Notes under the pieces: model-generated
What the model was told of the DNA's origin: nothing
The model's input: only the letters and a program-made list of their open reading frames with translations
Databases searched by the model: none
Origin: Nocardia amamiensis
Lineage (GTDB): Bacteria > Actinomycetota > Actinomycetes > Mycobacteriales > Mycobacteriaceae
DNA: 57,783 bases
Reading direction: 5' to 3'
NCBI RefSeq assembly: GCF_015477605.1
Contig: NZ_JADLQX010000040.1
Location: forward strand, 1-57,783
Shown here: one piece after another, positions 50,014 through 57,698 of the stretch
Layout: every line of letters starts with the position of its first letter
Numbering within the stretch: the stretch's first letter is position 1
Made by a program: the position numbers and the translations under genes

Positions 50014-50187
50014 CTGGACTCCTTGCTTGCTGAAAGTCCTATTCGTGGTGAGTCCCGCCCTGGTCAACCCAGTCATACCGTGGTTTCGAGCAGGAACGAC
50101 CGGAAACCACAGCGGGTCTAAGCATCTCATCCATTCCGATGGCTCGTCACCCGATCTTCCGGCCCATCTCGAAGAAAGGTTGTGGCC

Positions 50188-50460
50188 ATGGCCCCACTTT
50201 TTCAGTCCCTCTCATCTCAGACATGCACTCTGAGTCGGGAGTTCGATGATCGAGAGTTCAGCGAGCGGTTGGATGCCGTGCTGTCTGCCGAGATTCGGAG
50301 ACGGCTTGGTCCCGGTGGTATGGCGGCGATTGAGGAGTTGATGCACCTGCATCAGCAAGGTGTCCTTGATGCCGTTGTCGTTGAGGACGGCGAACTGAAC
50401 TTCTACGTGGTCGAGCGGGAGTTCTATGTCTCTGACCAGGTTCCAACGCGCCCGTCGTGA
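50188..50460 (+). CDS. Small hypothetical protein
   Basis: 90 residues from ATG 50188 (GAAAGG 8 bases upstream). FSERLDAVLSAEIRRRLGPG and MAAIEELMHLHQQGVLDAVV are helices; a C-terminal beta pair (EDGELNFYVVEREFYV). Function unknown. It reads from the same intergenic region as the divergent XRE gene. Confidence 0.65.
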   Translation: MAPLFQSLSSQTCTLSREFDDREFSERLDAVLSAEIRRRLGPGGMAAIEELMHLHQQGVLDAVVVEDGELNFYVVEREFYVSDQVPTRPS

Positions 50461-50636
50461 TGTTCTCGGCGACAGCGTGTTAACCGCTGCCAACTCCCGA
50501 CACGCCGAGTGCTGCGGTGACGGTGTGGTGGAGGCGTCCGGTTCGAGAGGGCAGAGATTGTTTCAGCGTGCAGGGCCCGCGGGTTGCCGGGCTGACTCGG
50601 ATCGACTGCCGCAGTACAATCAATTTAATAACTGTC

Positions 50637-50652
50637 AACAGTCTAAACTGTT
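50637..50652 (+). promoter_or_regulatory. Shared plasmid operator
   Basis: AACAGTCTAAACTGTT, 6-bp perfect arms around CTAA, 75 bases before ATG 50727; a further AACTGTCAACAG motif overlaps on the left. Confidence 0.72.
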
Positions 50653-50726
50653 AGAGTGTCAATGTCTCGGCATCGTGAACATGCCCGGGACCTCTCCCTC
50701 CGTATCTCGTCCCAAGGATGTCCCCG

Positions 50727-52562
50727 ATGAAGATCACCTTGACGAAGAAATCCACCGAACTGCCCGCTGTGCTCGAGCGCCGCGTCCAGCAGGCGCGCAC
50801 GGTACTGGCCCACCAGCACGATCCAGCGCTCCTCGATGCGCTGTCGGAGCGGGAACTGGCCGAGAAGCGCGCCTTGGCCGAGGCCGTACGCGAACACGAA
50901 CTCAAAGACCAGTACGCGCGGTTGGACTCGGCCGCGGCGGCGGCGAAACGGACCCGTAGCACGGTGGCCGCGCTGGCGGACCGTGAGGCCGAGGAACTAC
51001 TCCTGGCGCAGCGCGCCATCAGCGATGCCCGGCGCGCCACCAGCCCACAATCGCGTCTCGCGCGCCTGTACAAGCGCCGCACGCTGGTGCTGCGCATCCT
51101 GACCTCCGTCATGATCGCGGCGATGCTCTACTCCGCGGTCACCGTGCAGCAGAACATCGCCCCAGCCGGCGGGGTCACCAATCCCATGTTCTGGTTCTCC
51201 TACGCGCTGGAGGCTCTGATCAGCGGCTCGCTGCTGGCGATCATGCTCATCGACAGCGACACCGTCGAATGGCTGCCAGAGGTAGAAAGTCAGAAGGGCA
51301 TCGAGGTGGCTCTGCTGGCCGTGACGATCGGACTCAACACCTTCCCCTACATCAAGAGCCTCGACTTCTACGGCACCGTCGTCCACACGATCGCTCCGGT
51401 CATGATGGGCGTCGCGCTCTCCATCCATGACCGAGCAACCCGCCGCTACGGGAACGCGATCATTCGGGCCACCGAGACCATCACCGACACCGACGAGATC
51501 ACCACGCGGCTGGCCGAGCTGACGCGGATGACCGCCGATCCGATGGGCTCCTCCTTCGCACACGCCGACGTCGCTGTGCCCCACCACCGGACCGCCGAGC
51601 GTGTCGACCTCTCCCCCGCACCCGCACTGGAGCAGCCCGCACCCGCAGTGCGCGACGACGCGGAAACCCGCACCCCGCACCTGGAAACCCGCACCACTGC
51701 GGGTGCGGGGCAGCCCGCACCCGCAGTAAATCCCGCACCCGCACCCGCACCCGCAGTTGACTCCGCAGCGGCCCGCACCACTGCGGGCCCCGCACCTGCA
51801 CCTGCACCCGCAGTGCGGGACAACTCGGTGGCCGCGACCCCGGACAACACCGCCGATTCGGCCGCTGAGCTGGCGTTGGTGCGGACCCGCACCGAAATCC
51901 CGCACCCCGCAGCCAGCGGCGACGCGATCGACACCGAAACCCGCACCACCAGCGCCACCGACGACCTCCACAGCACCGACCAGGGCTCTACTACGGGCAC
52001 CGAGACCAGCGACAATGCCGACACCAGCATCGACGCTGGTACACGGCCCGCAGTGACCGAGGCGATCGACGCGGCGCAGGCCCCCGTCGATGAGCACGCC
52101 GGTGCGGCGGATGCCGACACCGCCACCACCGACGACCAGGCGCGCACCGACGCACCGGCCGCGGTGGGCGAGCGGCCCCTGTCGGGCGCCAAGCCCGCAG
52201 TGCGGGCCCGCACCACCCCGCACCAGCTGACGTCTCGCCGCATCAGCCCGGCGCCCGCACCGGCCCGCACCGGCGCTCCCCTCGTCACCGCGGCCGCGGC
52301 GGCCCAGCAGTTGCCGGAGTGGATGTCGCCGGTGTTCGAGCTCGCCGAGGAGGTCAAGGCACGCGGCGTCGCCAAGACCAAGACGGTTGAGGAGGTGGCT
52401 GCGGTCATCACTGCGATCGACGCGGGCGCGAAGAACAACGCGATCGCGACGGCGCCGGAAACCCGGATGTCGCACAGCACCGTCGCGAGCATCCGCAAGA
52501 CCGCGGCCGAGATCCGCAACGAGCACCGCGGCGGCGGCCGCGTCATCGAACTGAGGAAGTAG
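50727..52562 (+). CDS. Spd-like multispan membrane protein with C-terminal DNA-binding-like domain
   Basis: 611 residues from ATG 50727, favoured over 50718 by AAGGA spacing. Residues 15-105 are coiled coil, then four membrane helices (about 121-140, 155-175, 190-207, 217-234), a 300-residue Ala/Pro/Thr-rich linker made from DNA repeats, and a C-terminal helical domain (ELAEEVKARGVAKTKTVEEV; TRMSHSTVASIRKTAAEIRN) like a winged helix. The membrane part recalls Streptomyces Spd/DUF2637 spread proteins, so a role in conjugative spread or anchoring DNA at the membrane is plausible. Confidence 0.75.
   Translation: MKITLTKKSTELPAVLERRVQQARTVLAHQHDPALLDALSERELAEKRALAEAVREHELKDQYARLDSAAAAAKRTRSTVAALADREAEELLLAQRAISDARRATSPQSRLARLYKRRTLVLRILTSVMIAAMLYSAVTVQQNIAPAGGVTNPMFWFSYALEALISGSLLAIMLIDSDTVEWLPEVESQKGIEVALLAVTIGLNTFPYIKSLDFYGTVVHTIAPVMMGVALSIHDRATRRYGNAIIRATETITDTDEITTRLAELTRMTADPMGSSFAHADVAVPHHRTAERVDLSPAPALEQPAPAVRDDAETRTPHLETRTTAGAGQPAPAVNPAPAPAPAVDSAAARTTAGPAPAPAPAVRDNSVAATPDNTADSAAELALVRTRTEIPHPAASGDAIDTETRTTSATDDLHSTDQGSTTGTETSDNADTSIDAGTRPAVTEAIDAAQAPVDEHAGAADADTATTDDQARTDAPAAVGERPLSGAKPAVRARTTPHQLTSRRISPAPAPARTGAPLVTAAAAAQQLPEWMSPVFELAEEVKARGVAKTKTVEEVAAVITAIDAGAKNNAIATAPETRMSHSTVASIRKTAAEIRNEHRGGGRVIELRK
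51613..51828 (+). repeat. CCGCACCCGCA repeat tract in coding sequence
   Basis: About twenty near-copies of CCCGCACC / CCCGCAGT alternating, encoding the APAPAPA linker of the membrane protein. Slippage could vary linker length between strains. Confidence 0.7.
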
Positions 52563-52572
52563 AGAGGACGTC

Positions 52573-52998
52573 ATGGACTGGCACCACCACATCACGCGGC
52601 TGATGCGCACTGTTGTCAAACAGGTGCACGACGAGCAGATGGAACACCGGGAGAAGGTCCACGACCTCTACCACGACCGGCTCGAAGGTGTATTCAAGGC
52701 GCTGGCCGAGCTGGAGGACGCCACAGTCGACGGCGTCGGTAACTACGCGAACTGGCCCGCGCTCGACGAGGACCAGATCCTGCGGATGCTCGAGATGCTG
52801 CCTGTGGTGCGCGAGAAACTCGACCTGATAGAGATCGAGCTCCTGGACGCCGCCCAGCACGCCGGCGTTTCCTGGGAAGCGATCAACCCCGTCTACGCCC
52901 CCATCCCCGCGGCCGCCGCGAAAGCCCGCTACGTCGAGCTGGCGATGCGGATCTACGGCAGCTCAGTCGTCGGTCCCACGAAAGACACCAACGCATGA
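52573..52998 (+). CDS. Helical protein downstream of the membrane protein
   Basis: 141 residues from ATG 52573, 10 bases after the membrane gene (GAGAGG upstream). Acidic helices (VHDEQMEHREKVHDLYHDRL; DQILRMLEMLPVVREKLDLI) and a C-terminal GVSWEAINPVYAPIPAAAAK. It may bind the upstream protein. Family unknown. Confidence 0.7.
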   Translation: MDWHHHITRLMRTVVKQVHDEQMEHREKVHDLYHDRLEGVFKALAELEDATVDGVGNYANWPALDEDQILRMLEMLPVVREKLDLIEIELLDAAQHAGVSWEAINPVYAPIPAAAAKARYVELAMRIYGSSVVGPTKDTNA

Positions 52999-53795
52999 CG
53001 ACGGCGCGGAGGGCCGCCAGGACGAACAGCTCTGTGACGGCACGGCGCATCACAGCGCGCCGTGCCGTGCAGGTGTGCACTTTCAAATCCGGAATGAGGC
53101 CTGATACAACAGCTCTCAGGCCCCTTACCACACCCAGCATGTACAACCTGCTGGCCCCACACACCCAGTGTGGGTGCGTGTCGCAAACGGCATTTTCGGT
53201 GCCATTGTGGTGGGGTGAGAACAACGATCGGCCGCTCAGCGGCCGATCCGACCGAAGCAAGACAGCAAGAAACCCCGGTCTCCCATCGTTTGGCCGCGAA
53301 AGAGATCCGGGGTTCCCGTTACCCAAGCTGGGTGCGAAGCCTCAAATGAGGGTCCGCGTGTATGACCATACAGCCCCGCTCGGACATCGTCCGAACGGAC
53401 TGGGTCATTTTCACAGGGCGTGTCGCATTCCGGCTCTGACCAGAAGGACACCAGAGACGATGTGCCACCCGGCACCCCGAGCAAAACGATCGACAGTCGC
53501 GTCGAGTACGCTCCGCGGCCATCTCGTAGACCACGCACCGGATCAAGACTCCGGCGCGCGGGGCATGCGGCCGTTACCCGCCTGCCCCGCTGCCGCCAGA
53601 CTCCGGTGCGCACCAGGACATTCCGTCACCGACCGGAGGAGGTGCTGCTGACCAACACCTAACTTCACCCTCGTTGCTGCAGCCGGTGTGACCGCTATTT
53701 CGCGACCAACGACGTAGTCCCACCAACTGCCCTCGAAAAGACGCCTGCAAATCGCAGATGCGTCCCTCTTTTGTGTCCCCGAAAGGACTGCTCTC
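52999..53795. other. 797-bp region with hairpins, no convincing gene
   Basis: A 10-bp stem at 53039-53066 (probable terminator of 52573-52998) and a perfect 23-bp palindrome GATCGGCCGCT-C-AGCGGCCGATC at 53226-53248. The frames that stay open have no protein-like composition. The right edge contains the ribosome site (GAAAGGA) of the next gene. Confidence 0.55.
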
Positions 53796-55436
53796 TTGCA
53801 AAGCAGGTCCAATGGTAAAGCACGTCCGCACCTGGGCGCGACGCTCATCGTCGAGAAAGTTCGCCACCGCGCGGGTATCGACGATGACGCGACCGCCCTC
53901 GAGCAGACGATCGCCGAGCTCAACGCCACCCAACGCGGCAACAGCTGGTCGTTACCGGTCCCTGAGGGCGCCGAGGCCGACGCGCCGGTGTGGCACGGCC
54001 CCGAGCACTGGATCGAGACCGCGCGCGTCCTGCTGGCCACCGAGCGCGGGCAGCAGCTGGTCCGCGCACACCACACCAACGCCGACACCGTCGTCATCGT
54101 CGCCAGCGGGATCGCCGCGCACGCCGATGGCCTCACCGGGCGCAATGTCACCGTCTCCGACGCCACCCTCTGCGACGAAGTCGGCTTCCAGGTCAAGACA
54201 ATCCGCCGAGCGCGCTACGTGCTGCGGGATCTGGGCCTGGCGCGCTCGCTGGCCACCGGCCGGCCTCTGAACCTTGTGGAGCAGGCCGCGGCCTGGCTGC
54301 ACCACGGTGGCGCCCAGACCAAGGCAGCGTCGGTGTGGGCGCTGATGATCCCCCGCGAAGCCGCCGCCGTCACCCGCCCGCTCACCCCGCGCCGCAAGTC
54401 CGCGTCGCTGGGACGGCTCAGCCGCGCCGCACACGCCGCAGCGGCGGCCGCCAATGCCGCGCCGTCGACGCCGGATCGACCGGTGGGACCACCTACTACA
54501 AACCTCTCTAGTAGAGAGGTTTGTCCTGGAGCTAATTACTCACCAAGCGCGCGCGAGCGCGATGGAAAAAAGTCGAAAAAATCCAAGGAAGGCAAGGAAG
54601 CAAGCCCGCGACCACTGCATCTGCAGCTCGCGGCGGCCGAGCTCGTACACCACATTTCCGACTTGAACCGCGGGCACTGGATCAGCACGCCGGGATCGGG
54701 TTCGTATGTGCGGCTTCCGGGCTCGCACATCGGCCGGATCGCGGATCTGATCGCCGATGCCGGCATCGACACCACCCGCTGGACCGGCCGCGCCATAGCT
54801 GCCCGGTTGACCCGCTACGTGGCCGATCAGGGCTACAGCTGGCCGAATCGGATCTCCAACCCGGGCGGATTCCTGCGGTCGCTGCTGTGGGCCGTGGACT
54901 GGACCGAACAGACCCCGACGATGTCCGCGGCCGCCGTGCGGGAGCGCCGCCGCGAGCTGCAGCGCCAGGACGAGCTCGAACAGCAGCAGCGTCAGGCCGA
55001 GCGGGCCCGTATCGCCGCCCAGAAACGCCAGGAAGCGGCCCAGAAAGCCGCCGACAACGCCCACAGCAGCGGTGAGTGCGGGCTCTGCCACGACACCGGC
55101 TGGATCGTCGCATTCGGTGCAGGCGACCCGATCGCGCCGATGCGGTGCATCTGCCCCGGCCTGGACCGCCCAGCCCTGGATCTGCCCGCGCCGCCGGATC
55201 CGATGGCCCCGGCTTCGGAGCAGCTCGTCGATGCGGTGTCCTCGGAGGTCGAGGTCGAGGATCAGCGCGCGGCGGAACTCGACGCCGCCGCGGGCGAGAC
55301 GTGCCTGATGTGCTCGTCGGCGCCCGGGACGGTTCGGACGTCGATGGCGTCGCGGCCGGTGGTCTGCGATCCGTGCTGGCATGCCGCCGGATTCGATGGG
55401 GTGCCCAGCTGCAAGGACCACCACGCCGCTGTCTGA
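53796..55436 (+). CDS. Replication-initiator-like wHTH/zinc protein
   Basis: 546 residues from TTG 53796 (GAAAGGA 8 bases upstream). N-terminal winged helix near residues 115-150 (TVSDATLCDEVGFQVKTIRR; ARYVLRDLGLA), then a linker rich in Lys (residues 255-270), helical DNA-binding-like second domain (GRIADLIADAGIDTTRWTGR), coiled coil, and zinc pairs C428/C431 (CGLCHDTG) plus CLMC...CDPC at the C terminus. The layout resembles phage/plasmid initiators of the O/replisome-organiser sort. The linker DNA itself has origin-like features. It is either a second initiator or a regulator. Confidence 0.7.
   Translation: MQSRSNGKARPHLGATLIVEKVRHRAGIDDDATALEQTIAELNATQRGNSWSLPVPEGAEADAPVWHGPEHWIETARVLLATERGQQLVRAHHTNADTVVIVASGIAAHADGLTGRNVTVSDATLCDEVGFQVKTIRRARYVLRDLGLARSLATGRPLNLVEQAAAWLHHGGAQTKAASVWALMIPREAAAVTRPLTPRRKSASLGRLSRAAHAAAAAANAAPSTPDRPVGPPTTNLSSREVCPGANYSPSARERDGKKSKKSKEGKEASPRPLHLQLAAAELVHHISDLNRGHWISTPGSGSYVRLPGSHIGRIADLIADAGIDTTRWTGRAIAARLTRYVADQGYSWPNRISNPGGFLRSLLWAVDWTEQTPTMSAAAVRERRRELQRQDELEQQQRQAERARIAAQKRQEAAQKAADNAHSSGECGLCHDTGWIVAFGAGDPIAPMRCICPGLDRPALDLPAPPDPMAPASEQLVDAVSSEVEVEDQRAAELDAAAGETCLMCSSAPGTVRTSMASRPVVCDPCWHAAGFDGVPSCKDHHAAV
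54498..54600 (+). other. Origin-like element inside coding sequence
   Basis: A perfect 11-bp inverted repeat ACAAACCTCTC / GAGAGGTTTGT (54498-54508, 54514-54524), then a strongly purine-asymmetric A-rich run (about 54563-54600) with GGAAAAAAG, GAAAAAATCC and AAGGAAGG. In lambda-type initiators the origin lies at this place in the gene. The run also resembles the terminal repeats. Confidence 0.4.
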
Positions 55437-55490
55437 CATCTGCCCTGGTCACAACATCTAACAGTCGAAAATTTCCAACTTATAGACCTA

Positions 55491-55508
55491 TAACAGTTTA
55501 AACTGTTA
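55491..55508 (+). promoter_or_regulatory. Shared plasmid operator (perfect copy)
   Basis: TAACAGTTTAAACTGTTA, perfect 18-bp palindrome, 39 bases before GTG 55548. Another TAACAG half-site lies at about 55459. Confidence 0.85.
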
Positions 55509-55547
55509 ATATAGGTAGAAGGAACCACTGGAAGGGAAACGAAGACC

Positions 55548-55820
55548 GTGATCAGCAACCGGAACGCCAACTACGAGGCACTGCGCACGGAACTGTTCGG
55601 CCTGATCGAGGAATCCGACACCCGAGGCATGAGCGCGCACTGGGACCTGATCCGCCGCGACGGCTACCCGGTGGCCAGCGCCGTGGTTCACAACGCGCAG
55701 CGCTGCACCGTCCTGGCTCACACCGCCCGCCGGGTGGCTGCCGACGAGCGTGACGCGCAGCTGGTCCGCGCTGCCGAGCGCATCGCCGAAATCGCCGAAG
55801 AACTCAACCGCATCGTCTAA
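55548..55820 (+). CDS. Small helical protein
   Basis: 90 residues from GTG 55548 (GGAAGGGAAACG upstream). Two helical stretches (NYEALRTELFGLIEESDTRG; DAQLVRAAERIAEIAEELNR). First gene of the operon behind the perfect operator. Function unknown. Confidence 0.7.
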   Translation: MISNRNANYEALRTELFGLIEESDTRGMSAHWDLIRRDGYPVASAVVHNAQRCTVLAHTARRVAADERDAQLVRAAERIAEIAEELNRIV

Positions 55821-55850
55821 CAGGCGACGGAAGCCACCAGGAGGTCCCCG

Positions 55851-56369
55851 ATGAACACCAGCTCCCAGTACCCGATCAGTGCGGCGGAGGCCCCCACGTT
55901 TCTGCTGGTGCTTATGTTCGCCGTGGGCGTGGCCATCCTCATCGCGACCTACCTGTTCCCGGCCGCCGGCCGACGTCGCAAGAAGGGCCCGACGCGCCGC
56001 AAGAAGGCCGCGCGCATCGACTTCGGGTTCGGTGTGGAGATGGGGCCGCTCGGCCCGCTGCCGCTGACGTTGCGCACCGCCGCGAACCGCCTCGACATCT
56101 ACGAGCTGGCCCTGGCCGAGCTGAACCGCCTCGAGGCCGACGATCACACCGCCGACGCCGAGGTGAGCTTGCGCATCGGACCCTTGGCCTACGACGAGAA
56201 CACCGCGGTGATCGCCCGTGACACCCACAAGCCGGTCGTGCTGCCGATTCCGGAGCTGCGCAAGCGCATTGCGCTCTACCGGCGCAACCACGTCAACAAC
56301 CTGACCAAGGCCAAGATGCGTGCCGCTGAGGCCCGCCACACCGCCCGCCAGTCGCGTCCGCAGCCCTGA
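55851..56369 (+). CDS. Single-pass membrane protein
   Basis: 172 residues from ATG 55851 (GGAGG 8 bases upstream). Membrane helix residues 15-37 (TFLLVLMFAVGVAILIATYL), basic stop-transfer (RRRKKGPTRRKKAAR), then a soluble domain (ANRLDIYELALAELNRLEAD). Function unknown. Confidence 0.7.
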   Translation: MNTSSQYPISAAEAPTFLLVLMFAVGVAILIATYLFPAAGRRRKKGPTRRKKAARIDFGFGVEMGPLGPLPLTLRTAANRLDIYELALAELNRLEADDHTADAEVSLRIGPLAYDENTAVIARDTHKPVVLPIPELRKRIALYRRNHVNNLTKAKMRAAEARHTARQSRPQP

Positions 56370-56407
56370 TCACCCCCCCGACACACTTCAACTGTAGGAG
56401 ATTTCGC

Positions 56408-57017
56408 ATGGGCCAACTGTTCAGGGCAGTTCTGCTCGCCGACGCCGGCGATGCCGTCACCGGCTACCTGGAGCCCCACGACTACGACTCGGGCGGCAAG
56501 CTCGTCGAGCACTCCTGGATCGGCTCGCTGTTCGTCACCGCTGTCGAGCAGCTGCTCACCGAGCCCACGCGTGTGGTGTGGGCCGGTGACGCCGCTGCCA
56601 CCGAACCGGGCCAGGACCGAAACCTCTACGCCCTTACCTGGCATGCCGCCGGCAGCGGTCCTCACTCGGCGCGTCATGTTGGCCGCGATTGCGGAGCCGG
56701 ACCCGCAGCGCGCCAGGATGCGAAAGCGGTTGCAGCCGGTTCCGGCCCCAACCGGCCGCTACGTCATCAACCACGACCAGCGCAGCTACGTCGACAAGGA
56801 CGCCGTTCCAGCGGACGCGCACGGCAAGCGGATCCACCCGCTTCCAGTGCTCACGATGGAAGGCCTGGGTGCCGGGGTCTTCCGCGAGGACCGCACCAGC
56901 GGTAACTCTGCCTTGGCTGGCACGTGGGCGCGCGACCGTATCACCGTCGCCGACACCATCCCTGTCGGCTATCGCGAAACCCAGTTCGACTTGATGGAAA
57001 ACGGCCGCGGGCGATAG
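56408..57017 (+). pseudogene. Conserved-type protein split by an apparent frameshift
   Basis: The 5' part from ATG 56408 (GGAG upstream) reads GQLFRAVLLADAGDAVTGYL ... RNLYALTW in one frame; the likely continuation (AAVLTRRVMLAAIAEPDPQR; RYVINHDQRSYVDKDAV; IHPLPVLTMEG; GTWARDRITVADTIPVG) is in the +1 frame to 57017. The join lies near 56630-56650, close to CTTACCTGGCATGCC. The combined product, about 200 residues, resembles actinobacterial hypothetical proteins with the RYVxNHDxRxYVDK pattern. It may be a true mutation, a sequencing indel or a programmed +1 shift; an ATG at 56643 could also start the second part alone. Confidence 0.6.
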
Positions 57018-57065
57018 CGCGACTGGCCTTGCAGCGCGCCGGGCCGCTGCCGCATACTTACGACC

Positions 57066-57130
57066 GGAGAAGGAAGGAAGAAAAGAATGTAACGAAACTG
57101 GGGAAGGAATGGAAATTGAGGGGAAATTAC
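57066..57130 (+). repeat. Subterminal purine-rich tract
   Basis: GGAGAAGGAAGGAAGAAAAG and GGGGAAGGAATGG closely resemble the right-end sequence (GGTAAGGAAGGAAGAAAG, GGGAAGGAATC). It is upstream of the last full gene. Confidence 0.6.
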
Positions 57131-57176
57131 GTTATTATCGTATGTAGCACCCCGGAGGCAGAGGAAGGAAAAGGCA

Positions 57177-57527
57177 ATGGCCGCAGTCGACAAGCTCGAC
57201 AACATCGAGACGGTGACCACTCGCCTGCGCGAGTACGATTTGGTGCTGCTCGATCAGGCGATCGCGCGGTGGAAGATGGAAATCGGCTCGCGGAAGATCG
57301 ACGTTGGTATCGCATTGAATGCCGCAGTGCTTATGATCTTGCGCGCGGACAGCGAAGAGTTGGTCCGAGAGTACGCCGCATCGAAGGGATACGCCGAGGA
57401 CAAGGTGGCCCAGATGATCAAGGCCCACAAGTTCTTCATGGACGAGTTCTTCGACGTGCTGGAAGAAGTGGTCGAGACGCGGAAGCGGTTGGACGGACGA
57501 ATCAAGTCCAACAAGAAGATCGCATAG
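57177..57527 (+). CDS. Small helical protein beside the right end
   Basis: 116 residues from ATG 57177 with GGAGG/GAGGAAGGAAAAGG upstream. All-helical, charged (TRLREYDLVLLDQAIARWKM; YAEDKVAQMIKAHKFFMDEF; EEVVETRKRLDGRIKSNKKI). Codon use is less GC-biased than in the interior. No family recognised. As the last well-supported gene before the end it may bind terminal DNA or be a small regulator. Confidence 0.75.
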   Translation: MAAVDKLDNIETVTTRLREYDLVLLDQAIARWKMEIGSRKIDVGIALNAAVLMILRADSEELVREYAASKGYAEDKVAQMIKAHKFFMDEFFDVLEEVVETRKRLDGRIKSNKKIA

Positions 57528-57536
57528 GAATAAATA

Positions 57537-57588
57537 GTGCGGGTTGGAAAAAAGTCCGGAAACAACGTGACAAAACTCCAGCCCGCAC
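57537..57588. repeat. Inverted repeat around the terminal promoter
   Basis: 12-bp arms GTGCGGGTTGGA (57537-57548) and TCCAGCCCGCAC (57577-57588) with one mismatch and a 28-base loop that carries the -35 box. Confidence 0.6.
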
Positions 57589-57596
57589 GCTATACT
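57567..57596 (+). promoter_or_regulatory. Strong promoter firing into the right end
   Basis: GTGACA (57567-57572), 18-bp spacer, TATACT (57591-57596): each box matches the consensus at five of six positions. The expected start is at about 57603, which is the A of an ATG. Confidence 0.65.
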
Positions 57597-57602
57597 AGAG
57601 CT

Positions 57603-57698
57603 ATGACCAGGGAGAACGCGAGAAACCGCCACTACAGCGAAAGGGAAGATTACCATGGGAAGGAATCATGGAAAAAAGGTAAGGAAGGAAGAAAGTAA
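57603..57698 (+). CDS. Possible leaderless 31-residue peptide reading into the terminal palindrome
   Basis: ATG 57603 coincides with the predicted transcription start, and the frame runs to TAA 57696 inside the terminal repeat. The product would be a very basic, hydrophilic peptide (MTRENARNRHYSEREDYHGK, then SWKKGKEGRK). Leaderless mRNAs are common in actinobacteria. The frame may equally be chance, with the transcript itself being what matters at the end. Confidence 0.3.
   Translation: MTRENARNRHYSEREDYHGKESWKKGKEGRK

Noticed and set aside
50426..50959. Open frame overlapping the operator and the membrane protein start
   Set aside because: Runs through the shared operator and out of frame with a well-supported gene.
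51613..51828. CCGCACCCGCA array as iterons or a CRISPR-like array
   Set aside because: In frame and encodes an Ala-Pro linker; the period is short and irregular, as in low-complexity coding DNA.
52995..53651. Open frame of 218 codons
   Set aside because: Arg/Pro/Thr-rich without structure, crosses a probable terminator hairpin and a palindrome.
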